Source of the DNA: Limnomonas spitsbergensis
Lineage: Eukaryota; Chlorophyta; Chlorophyceae; Chlamydomonadales
Length of the DNA: 64,000 nucleotides
Reading direction: 5' to 3'
Assembly (NCBI GenBank): GCA_037349105.1
Contig: JAYJMM010000119.1
Span: forward strand, 5,715,001 to 5,779,000
Of the stretch, positions 48,201 through 60,200 are shown piece by piece. How positions within the stretch are numbered: the first letter of the stretch is position 1; every line of letters begins with the position of its first letter. The translations under genes and the position numbers were made by a program. Below the pieces are notes generated by a model, which made no database searches, was not told the DNA's origin, and saw only the letters and a program-made list of their open reading frames with translations.

Positions 48201-51200
48201 GTGATACCCTGGTGATACCCTGGTGATACCCTGGTGATACCCCTGGTGATACCCCTGGTGATACCCTGGTGATACCCTGGTGATACCCCTGGTGATACCC
48301 TGGTGATACCCTGGTGATACCCTGGTGATACCCTGGTGATACCCCTGGTGATACCCTGGTGATACCCTGGTGATACCCCTGGTGATACCCTGGTGATACC
48401 CTGGTGATACCCCTGGTGATACCCCTGGTGATACCCCTGGTGATACCCTGGTGATACCCCTGGTGATACCCTGGTGATACCCCTGGTGATACCCTGGTGA
48501 TACCCTGGTGATACCCTGGTGATACCCCTGGTGATACCCTGGTGATACCCTGGTGATACCCTGGTGATACCCTGGTGATACCCTTGGTGATACCCCTGGT
48601 GATACCCTGGTGATACCCTGGTGATACCCTGGTGATACCCCTGGTGATACCCTGGTGATACCCCTGGTGATACCCCTGGTGATACCCCTGGTGATACCCT
48701 GGTGATACCCTGGTGATACCCTGGTGATACCCCTGGTGATACCCCTGGTGATACCCCTGGTGATACCCTGGTGATACCCTGGTGATACCCCTGGTGATAC
48801 CCTGGTGATACCCCTGGTGATACCCCTGGTGATACCCCTGGTGATACCCTGGTGATACCCCTGGTGATACCCTGGTGATACCCTGGTGATACCCCTGGTG
48901 ATACCCTGGTGATACCCCTGGTGATACCCTGGTGATACCCTGGTGATACCCTGGTGATACCCTGGTGATACCCCTGGTGATACCCTGGTGATACCCCTGG
49001 TGATACCCCTGGTGATACCCTGGTGATACCCTGGTGATACCCTGGTGATACCCCTGGTGATACCCTGGTGATACCCTGGTGATACCCTGGTGATACCCTG
49101 GTGATACCCCTGGTGATACCCTGGTGATACCCTGGTGATACCCTGGTGATACCCCTGGTGATACCCCTGGTGATACCCTGGTGATACCCTGGTGATACCC
49201 TGGTGATACCCCTGGTGATACCCTGGTGATACCCTGGTGATACCCTGGTGATACCCTGGTGATACCCTGGTGATACCCCTGGTGATACCCCTGGTGATAC
49301 CCTGGTGATACCCTGGTGATACCCTGGTGATACCCCTGGTGATACCCCTGGTGATACCCTGGTGATACCCTGGTGATACCCCTGGTGATACCCTGGTGAT
49401 ACCCTGGTGATACCCTGGTGATACCCTGGTGATACCCTGGTGATACCCTGGTGAGTGGTGATACCCTGGTGATACCCCTGGTGATACCCTGGTGATACCC
49501 TGGTGATACCCTGGTGATACCCCTGGTGATACCCTGGTGATACCCTGGTGATACCCTGGTGATACCCTGGTGATACCCTGGTGATACCCTGGTGATACCC
49601 TGGTGATACCCTGGTGATACCCTGGTGATACCCTGGTGATACCCTGGTGATACCATGGTGATACCCTGGTGATACCCTGGTGATACCCTGGTGATACCCC
49701 TGGTGATACCCTGGTGATACCCTGGTGATACCCCTGGTGATACCCTGGTGATACCCCTGGTGATACCCTGGTGATACCCTGGTATTACCCTGGTGATACC
49801 CTGGTGATACCCTGGTGATACCCTGGTGATACCCTGGTGATACCCTGGTGATACCCCTGGTGATACCCTGGTGATACCCTGGTGATACCCTGGTGATACC
49901 CTGGTGATACCCTGGTGATACCCTGGTGTTACCCTGGTGATACCCCTGGTGATACCCTGGTGATACCCTGGTGATACCCTGGTGATACCCTGGTGATACC
50001 CTGGTGATACCCTGGTGATACCCTGGTGATACCCCTGGTGATACCCTGGTGATACCCTGGTGATACCCTGGTGATACCCCTGGTGATACCCTGGTGATAC
50101 CCTGGTGATACCCTGGTGATACCCTGGTGATACCCTGGTGATACCCTGGTGATACCCTGGTGATACCCTGGTGATACCCTGGTGATACCCCTGGTGATAC
50201 CCTGGTGATACCCTGGTGATACCCCTGGTGATACCCTGGTGATACCCTGGTGATACCCCTGGTGATACCCCTGGTGATACCCTGGTGATACCCTGGTGAT
50301 ACCCTGGTGATACCCTGGTGATACCCCTGGTGATACCCTGGTGATACCCTGGTGATACCCTGGTGATACCCTGGTGATACCCTGGTGATACCCTGGTGAT
50401 ACCCCTGGTGATACCCTGGTGATACCCTGGTGATACCCTGGTGATACCCCTGGTGATACCCTGGTGATACCCCTGGTGATACCCTGGTGATACCCTGGTG
50501 ATACCCTGGTGATACCCTGGTGATACCCTGGTGATACCCTGGTGATACCCTGGTGATACCCTGGTGATACCCTGGTGATACCCTGGTGATACCCCTGGTG
50601 ATACCCTGGTGATACCCTGGTGATACCCTGGTGATACCCTGGTGATACCCTGGTGATACCCTGGTGATACCCTGGTGATACCCTGGTGATACCCCTGGTG
50701 ATACCCTGGTGATACCCTGGTGATACCCTGGTGATACCCCTGGTGATACCCTGGTGATACCCTGGTGATACCCTGGTGATACCCCTGGTGATACCCTGGT
50801 GATACCCTGGTGATACCCTGGTGATACCCTGGTGATACCCTGGTGATACCCTGGTGATACCCTGGTGATACCCTGGTGATACCCCTGGTGATACCCCTGG
50901 TGATACCCTGGTGATACCCTGGTGATACCCTGGTGATACCCTGGTGATACCCCTGGTGATACCCCTGGTGATACCCTGGTCATACCCTGGTGATACCCCT
51001 GGTGATACCCTGGTGATACCCCTGGTGATACCCTGGTGATACCCTGGTGATACCCCTGGTGATACCCTGGTGATACCCTGGTGATACCCTGGTGATACCC
51101 CTGGTGATACCCTTGGTGATACCCCTGGTGATACCCTGGTGATACCCTGGTGATACCCTGGTGATACCCTGGTGATACCCCTGGTGATACCCTGGTGATA

Positions 51201-54200
51201 CCCCTGGTGATACCCCTGGTGATACCCCTGGTGATACCCTGGTGATACCCTGGTGATACCCTGGTGATACCCCTGGTGATACCCCTGGTGATACCCCTGG
51301 TGATACCCTGGTGATACCCTGGTGATACCCCTGGTGATACCCTGGTGATACCCCTGGTGATACCCCTGGTGATACCCCTGGTGATACCCTGGTGATACCC
51401 CTGGTGATACCCTGGTGATACCCTGGTGATACCCCTGGTGATACCCTGGTGATACCCCTGGTGATACCCTGGTGATACCCTGGTGATACCCTGGTGATAC
51501 CCTGGTGATACCCTGGTGATACCCCTGGTGATACCCCTGGTGATACCCTGGTGATACCCTGGTGATACCCTGGTGATACCCTGGTGATACCCCTGGTGAT
51601 ACCCTGGTGATACCCTGGTGATACCCTGGTGATACCCTGGTGATACCCCTGGTGATACCCTGGTGATACCCTGGTGATACCCTGGTGATACCCCTGGTGA
51701 TACCCCTGGTGATACCCTGGTGATACCCTGGTGATACCCTGGTGATACCCCTGGTGATACCCCTGGTGATACCCTGGTGATACCCTGGTGATACCCTGGT
51801 GATACCCTGGTGATACCCCTGGTGATACCCCTGGTGATACCCTGGTGATACCCTGGTGATACCCTGGTGATACCCTGGTGATACCCCTGGTGATACCCCT
51901 GGTGATACCCTGGTGATACCCTGGTGATACCCCTGGTGATACCCCTGGTGATACCCCTGGTGATACCCTGGTGATACCCTGGTGATACCCCTGGTGATAC
52001 CCTGGTGATACCCTGGTGATACCCTGGTGATACCCTGGAGATACCCCTGGTGATACCCCTGGTGATACCCTGGTGATACCCTGGTGATACCCTGGTGATA
52101 CCCTGGTGATACCCTGGTGATACCCTGGTGATACCCTGGTGATACCCTGGTGATACCCTGGTGATACCCTGGTGATACCCTGGTGATACCCCTGGTGATA
52201 CCCTGGTGATACCCTGGTGATACCCTGGTGATACCCTGGTGATACCCTGGTGATACCCTGGTGATACCCTGGTGATACCCTGGTGATACCCTGGTGATAC
52301 CCCTGGTGATACCCCTGGTGATACCCTGGTGATACCCTGGTGATACCCCTGGTGATACCCTGGTGATACCCTGGTGATACCCTGGTGATACCCTGGTGAT
52401 ACCCTGGTGATACCCTGGTGATACCCTGGTGATACCCCTGGTGATACCCTGGTGATACCCTGGTGATACCCTGGTGATACCCTGGTGATACCCTGGTGAT
52501 ACCCTGGTGATACCCTGGTGATACCCCTGGTGATACCCCTGGTGATACCCTGGTGATACCCTGGTGATACCCCTGGTGATACCCTGGTGATACCCTGGTG
52601 ATACCCTGGTGATACCCTGGTGATACCCCTGGTGATACCCTGGTGATACCCTGGTGATACCCCTGGTGATACCCTGGTGATACCCTGGTGATACCCCTGG
52701 TGATACCCCTGGTGATACCCCTGGTGATACCCCTGGTGATACCCTGGTGATACCCCTGGTGATACCCTGGTGATACCCCTGGTGATACCCTGGTGATACC
52801 CTGGTGATACCCTGGTGATACCCTGGTGATACCCTGGTGATACCCTGGTGATACCCTGGTGATACCCTGGTGATACCCTGGTGATACCCTGGTGATACCC
52901 TGGTGATACCTCTGGTGATACCCTGGTGATACCCTGGTGATACCCTGGTGATACCCTGGTGATACCCTGGTGATACCCTGGTGACACCCTGGTGATACCC
53001 TGGTGATACCCTGGTACTACCCTGGTGATACAATCACTTTGGTTGAAGAAAATTGAAGAAAACGCAGAACATGGTGATTTAACTTTGGTTGAAGGATTTG
53101 GCCTCTTTTTACGGGTGATTAAGCTTTGGTTTCATTTTTTTCACATCATGGTTCTCACTAAATTTACTTGAGGCAGCGCCTCAGGGGGTCAAGAATACTG
53201 TGCAGTTGTTCTCCGCTCATCTTTCTGACGTTGCTGCAGCGTTGATGCAAGTATGCAACCACCCTAGAGCCTTTCTAGAAAGCACCAGGCAAGGCCAACC
53301 TTTGGGAAAGCTAGAAAGAGAAGCTGAACATAACATCCTAAAACAGTTTATGGCGGGTTCAGGGTTTTGAGGTCAAAAATCGCGGTGATTCGCTTTGTTT
53401 AAAGGTTTTCGCTGCATTTTCCTTTGTCCTACATTTGGTTATTCGTATAACCTAAGTGTATTACCAATTCATTGTGTCACTACGGTACGCAGGTGGTGCG
53501 CGGCAGCTGGACCGGCGATTATCAACTGGCAGGCCACCAGAAGCCTGTGGTTGCGGCCCGCTTCAGCCCAAAGCTGATGCACAAGCGGGGGGACCCGAAA
53601 GGCGAGGAGGCAAGTGTAGGCTTCTCAGCGCGCCCTTTGCCCTAAAACCTGCACCCTGAATTCCAGTAGATGCACAGGTTGAGGGCGGGCGTAGAGGGGA
53701 TACGGGTGGAGGGGGGTGAACTGCATGTTCCGCGTGTTTACTGGTCTTGGGGTGCCTAAAAGTAAAATGAAGGTGAAACTGTCCAGGTATTCCAACTACA
53801 CCTCAGCTATTTCACAGTTTACAGCCGGGGCCCCGGTGCTGCAAGCCGTTGGCCCCCGACACAAACACGCCTTGATCACTGGCAAGGAGTGGTCCTGCTG
53901 CCCTGACGGTGGTCTCACTGCACATGTCAACGGTGGTCCTGCCGCCCTGACCGTGTCCTGCTCCTTACGCTCCTCTGTGATTTCGCTGCCTTGACTGTGT
54001 CCTGACCGCAGTTGACAACAGTGGTCGCCCTGGCCAGCACTGACCGGACCTTCAGCATCTGGGTGCGAGGCGAGCCCAAACCTATCGTCTACATAGACAC
54101 CAAGGACAGGTGCGTTCGCACATGTTTGGCTATCCACACTTATGAGTGTGTCCACTCTTGAAAAGCGCCCATCGCATTTGCAGACAGCGGGATAGATGAG

Positions 54201-57200
54201 CCTGCTCACACTTGTGCGAACGACACAGTTGTGCATGCACAGCATGTGCTCGCTGCGTGTGTGTCCCAGTCGTTTGGGGGTGGGCAGGGAAGGATCTGCA
54301 TCACACGCCTACTTGTGAATATGGTTTGGTCCCGTGCTTGCATGCTTGTATGCTCGATCCCATGCTTGCATGCCCGGTCCCATGCTTGCATGCTTGGTCC
54401 CATGCTTGCATGCTTGGTCCCATGCTTGCCTGCTCGGTCCCATGCTTGCCTGCTCGTCCCATGCTTGCCTGCTTGGTCCCATGCTTGCATGCTTGGTCCC
54501 ATGCTTGCATGCTTGCATGCTTGGTCCCATGCTTGCATGCTCGGTCCCATGCTTGCATGCTCGGTCCCATGCTTGCATGCTTGGTCCCATGCTTGCATGC
54601 TCGGTCCCATGCTTGCATGCTTGTTCCCATGCCTGCAACTCACATGCTTTCATGGGCCGATTCGTGCTATGGTCCCTGTCAGTGCGTAGCCCGTCATGCT
54701 TGTCGCCCATTTGCCTTATCCAGGCTTCGGCTCCCGTCTGTGCACTGCTCCCACACGCTCTGCACTGCCCACTTGCCTTTCTTAGGCTTGACCCCCAGCC
54801 TGCGCCCTCTCCTTACCCTGCTCTGCTCTGCCTTTTTTGTTTGGTGGGTACTGGGTACCGAAAACCCACCTGTGGCATGCCGCTCTGCAGCCGCCAAAGG
54901 CCCGATTGGCCCCAAACCTTAACCGGCCTTCGGCCGGTGGCCCAAGCAGCACGCCTGGCAACACCTGGGGCCCCCGGTCAGAGGCCGGAGTGTAGCTGGA
55001 ATGTAGCTGAAGGTCACTAACAAAAACGCTGGCTCTGCCCAGGTCTTTCGACCAAGGTGTGACTGACTTGGCGTGGATGCCGGACGGTCTCGCCCTGTTT
55101 GTCTGCTCCAAGGATGGAACGGTCATGACGGTTAGGTTCAGCGAGGAGGAGCTAGGTGAGCCGAGGATGGGGAGAAAGACATGCCTGCCTTTCTTCAAAC
55201 GACGGGTGCGTGTGTTTCAAACTACAGGTACAGGTGTTTCAAAAAGAGGTACAGGTGTTTCAAAATACAGGTACAGGTGTTTCAAAATACAGGTACAGGT
55301 GTTTCAAAATACAGGTGTTTCAAAATACAGGTACAGGTGTTTCAAAATACAGGTACAGGTGTTTCAAAGTACAGGTGTTTCAAAATACAGGTACAGGTGT
55401 TTCAAAGTACAGGTGTTTCAAAATACAGGTACAGGTGTTTCAAAGTACAGGTGTTTCAAAATACAGGTGTTTCAAAATACAGGTGTTTCAAAATACAGGT
55501 GTTTCAAAATACAGGTGTTTCAAAATACAGGTGTTTCAAAATACAGGTACAGGTGTTTCAAAATACAGGTACAGGTGTTTCAAAATACAGGTACAGGTGT
55601 TTCAAAATACAGGTACAGGTGTTTCAAAATACAGGTGTTTCAAAGTACAGGTGTTTCAAAATACAGGTACAGGTGTTTCAAAATACAGGTACAGGTGTTT
55701 CAAAATACAGGTACAGGTGTTTCAAAATACAGGTGTTTCAAAGTACAGGTGTTTCAAAATACAGGTGTTTCAAAATACAGGTACAGGTGTTTCAAAATAC
55801 AGGTGTTTCAAAATACAGGTACAGGTGTTTCAAAATACAGGTGTTTCAAAATACAGGTGTTTCAAAGTACAGGTGTTTCAAAATACAGGTACAGGTGTTT
55901 CAAAATACAGGTACAGGTGTTTCAAAATACAGGTACAGGTGTTTCAAAATACAGGTACAGGTGTTTCAAAGTACAGGTGTTTCAAAATACAGGTGTTTCA
56001 AAATACAGGTGTTTCAAAATACAGGTACAGGTGTTTCAAAATACAGGTACAGGTGTTTCAAAATACAGGTGTTTCAAAATACAGGTACAGGTGTTTCAAA
56101 ATACAGGTACAGGTGTTTCAAAATACAGGTACAGGTGTTTCAAAATACAGGTACAGGTGTTTCAAAGTACAGGTGTTTCAAAATACAGGTGTTTCAAAAT
56201 ACAGGTGTTTCAAAATACAGGTACAGGTGTTTCAAAATACAGGTGTTTCAAAATACAGGTGTTTCAAAATACAGGTGTTTCAAAATACAGGTACAGGTGT
56301 TTCAAAATACAGGTACAGGTGTTTCAAAATACAGGTACAGGTGTTTCAAAATACAGGTGTTTCAAAATACAGGTACAGGTGTTTCAAAATACAGGTACAG
56401 GTGTTTCAAAATACAGGTACAGGTGTTTCAAAATACAGGTACAGGTGTTTCAAAATACAGGTACAGGTGTTTCAAAATACAGGTACAGGTGTTTCAAAGT
56501 ACAGGTGTTTCAAAATACAGGTGTTTCAAAGTACAGGTGTTTCAAAATACAGGTACAGGTGTTTCAAAATACAGGTGTTTCAAAATACAGGTGTTTCAAA
56601 ATACAGGTGTTTCAAAATACAGGTACAGGTGTTTCAAAATACAGGTACAGGTGTTTCAAAATACAGGTACAGGTGTTTCAAAATACAGGTACAGGTGTTT
56701 CAAAGTACAGGTGTTTCAAAATACAGGTGTTTCAAAATACAGGTACAGGTGTTTCAAAATACAGGTGTTTCAAAATACAGGTGTTTCAAAATACAGGTGT
56801 TTCAAAATACAGGTACAGGTGTTTCAAAATACAGGTGTTTCAAAATACAGGTGTTTCAAAATACAGGTGTTTCAAAATACAGGTGTTTCAAAATACAGGT
56901 ACAGGTGTTTCAAAGTACAGGTGTTTCAAAATACAGGTGTTTCAAAATACAGGTATTTCAAAATACAGGTGTTTCAAAATACAGGTGTTTCAAAATACAG
57001 GTGTTTCAAAATACAGGTACAGGTGTTTCAAAATACAGGTACAGGTGTTTCAAAATGCAGGTGTTTCAAAATACAGGTGTTTCAACATACAGGTGTTTCA
57101 AAATACAGGTACAGGTGTTTCAAAATACAGGTACAGGTGTTTCAAAATACAGGTACAGGTGTTTCAAAATACAGGTGTTTCAAAATACAGGTGTTTCAAA

Positions 57201-60200
57201 ATACAGGTGTTTCAAAATACAGGTGTTTCAAAATACAGGTACAGGTGTTTCAAAATACAGGTGTTTCAAAATACAGGTACAGGTGTTTCAAAATACAGGT
57301 GTTTCAAAATACAGGTGTTTCAAAATACAGGTGTTTCAAAATACAGGTGTTTCAAAATACAGGTACAGGTGTTTCAAAATACAGGTACAGGTGTTTCAAA
57401 ATACAGGTACAGGTGTTTCAAAATACAGGTACAGGTGTTTCAAAATACAGGTGTTTCAAAATACAGGTACAGGTGTTTCAAAATACAGGTACAGGTGTTT
57501 CAAAGTACAGGTGTTTCAAAAAGATGCACCCATGTAAGAGTAAAGAGTCATGCTCCCTCTGGCAATTTGGCATTCTCAAGTCCTGCTATGGTACCTAGTA
57601 TTTGAATTGTATGCTCTCACGTGTGAATGAACTGCTCATTCTCATGCTGCCTTCGGGATACAAAACGACCAAAAATCTCCATTTCTGATTGAAAGTTTGT
57701 GTTGAAGATCGACATTGTACCGGTTTGTCGTATTCCACCCCACATATTATGAATTTATGTGGGAAAGCGAAGATCACCCACACTTAGTGCTTCGGATGTT
57801 GCAGTTAGTGTGTTTCATGAGTCTTAACTGTCAGGTTCAGAGCAGTGGTATCCTGGCACACTTCAGCTACACTTCAGCTACAGCCGAAGCCCAGCCTGCA
57901 GCCAGGGGCTCTTGTGCAGCGTGCTTAGGGCCACCGTCCATATGCCTGTTAAGGGTTTGTCCCTGTAGGCCCAGCAGAGGCTGCCAAAGGGTCACAGCAG
58001 TGGCTGCCCAGTGGTCCCCGAAGGTGGTACGGTTTGCATTTTTGAAATATCGCTTGCTCAGAGATGAGCTCAGTGATTGGATGTGTGTGTTTTGTTTCTA
58101 TTTTTTGGGAGATCTTGTATTGTCCCTCCAGATTTCGTGTTTGTATGTGACAGTCTGCACGTCCATCAAACACAACAAGGCCAGCTGTGTAAAGCGGGTT
58201 TAGGGTTTAGGAAGCTCAATCGTTTTGTAGGTTTCAGGGTTTTTGGAGCCCTACCCTTGACCAGCTGTGTAAAGCAGGTGCGGATGGCTGCAACTGTGTC
58301 CGTGTGTGTATGAACGCGCAGGCCGCACTGCGTCAGACAGCGAGACCCGTGACCTCATCAGCATGCTGTTCCGAGGCAACACCGTCGGGGCCGTGAGCTG
58401 CAGCCTGACGCCCAGCATAGAGGCCGCCACGCTGCACAGGCAGGCTCATCAGGATGCAGTGCCACCCAGTGCAGCCACTACCCAGCCAGCAGGAGCTGCT
58501 GCAGCCACAGGTGCGCCACCCCGGGCCGCGGCGGCGCCCAGCAGCGCCCCTAGGCGAGTGCAGCCCATCCCCGTCGATCGCCCAGGCGCACCTGCGGTAG
58601 CTGCTGCTGCGGGGGCGGCGGCCACCGCGCCAGCTGCAGCGGCCCCGGCAGGAGCTGCGAGGCGCGTGACGCCGATTCCAGTTGGGAGCACACCTGGCGC
58701 TGATGCAGGCCCTTCGGCCGCCTCGCTGGCCACGGCGGCAGCTGACCGGCCATTGATGAACGGGAGCCCGGCCAAAAGGGCCGCAGCAGGCAGCGGCAGC
58801 CTGGTCAATCCGCCCCCTGCCAAGCGCATGGCCCTCGCGCCGATACAGCAGCAGCAGGCTGCACCACAAGCGCAAGTGAGAGCGACTGCGGGGGCTGTAC
58901 CGGCGACAGCGGGGCAGGCCCCGCGGCAGCAGCAGCAGCAGCAGCCCCTGCTGCCTGCGCCGCCACTGCTCACGCATTCGCAGCACACCGTGGCTCTGCC
59001 GACAGTTGCGGCGGCGGCGAGGGGCGTTACCGGGAACATGACGCTGTCTGCAGAGTGTGTGAGGCGAGGCGCGCCGGGGGGGGGCCCGTTCGTTGCTGTG
59101 GTGCGGTGCAGCCAGGGTGGGGAGCTTCTGTGGGCGGATGAGCTGCCAGGTCGAGTGTCCCTCATGCGCGGGACCTCGCGGTTCCTGGCGGTGGCAATGA
59201 GCTCGGGAGACGTGCAGGTGGGTGGGTGGGAGGCTGGTGGCATACTGGCATGGAAGGGGTGCGTATTCTATCTCCTGAGGGATGCTTGCCAGACAGGCTC
59301 AGGGGGGGGGATGTGCAGGTAGGTGAATGGGGGCTCGGATGGGTATTAATGCTCCAATAGTGCAGGTGCTTGATGGGTGGCGAGGATGGGTATCGGTGAT
59401 TTTGCAGGATTCAACAATTTCTGGATCAGGGTCCTTAAGTGCCACCCCATATTGTTTCCTTGGGAGACGTGTGTGTTGGTGGATGGATGGATGGGTGGGA
59501 CGTTGTCCTTAAATCCGGCCAGGTTGTACGCGGCACAGACTGTGCTGTGGTGAGGTTGAGCTGTGTGTGCAGAGCCAACCGGCCAGGTGCAGACCAGGTG
59601 TACATCAGGCGACATCTGGATCCGATCAGGCAGGATTGGGCGAATCAGGTCATGCAGTATCAGGCATCAAGGATCTGATAGCATGGCGGAACAGGCTGCA
59701 TCTGTTTGTGAGTAGCTGGTGATCGCATGGTGCCTCCAGCCCAGATCCATGCTTGGAGTTTCCTTTAACCTTAAACCCAGATTTCTCCTTAACCCGAAAC
59801 CCAGAAGCCCAGATCCATGGTTTACTTGTTGGTTGAGGTAAAATTGAGGTAAGGGTACCGAGTTTGGGGCTGTGGTCACGTTTAATCTTCAATCTGGTGG
59901 TTTAATCATGAACTCTGTAGCAAGGGTTATAAGGTTCAGGTATGAAGTCCTCTGTCCCCCGACCCGCTGCCTCCACCACCTGCAGATCTACAGCCATGCT
60001 GCATCATTTAATCATTAGCCTGGTGGTAAATATAGTTATGTCGTGAGGGTTTTGGTTCAGGTCTGAAGTCCTCTGTGACTCTGTCCCTCGACCCCGCTGC
60101 CTCCACCTCCTGCAGATCTACAGCCACGCCGGCCGACGGCTCATGCCCACCATTCCCCTGGGATGTGCCGTCTCCCACATGGAAGTTGAAAACAGGAGCG

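Noticed and set aside
30489..53031. CRISPR array
   Set aside because: Units are contiguous without spacers, and the genome is eukaryotic with spliced genes.
30420..53033. Minus-strand reading frames of about 1,000 to 6,900 codons with GITRVSPGYHQ repeats
   Set aside because: The 11/12-bp unit has no stop in any minus frame, so length is automatic. Frames overlap each other in several phases, and the region is an intron of the plus-strand HIRA gene with intact splice phase.
55059..57605. Three overlapping plus-strand frames of about 800 codons (VSKYRCFKIQV repeats)
   Set aside because: All three frames are open because the 16/22-bp unit lacks stops. The first ~37 codons of one frame are the genuine HIRA exon 8, which ends at a donor at 55155.
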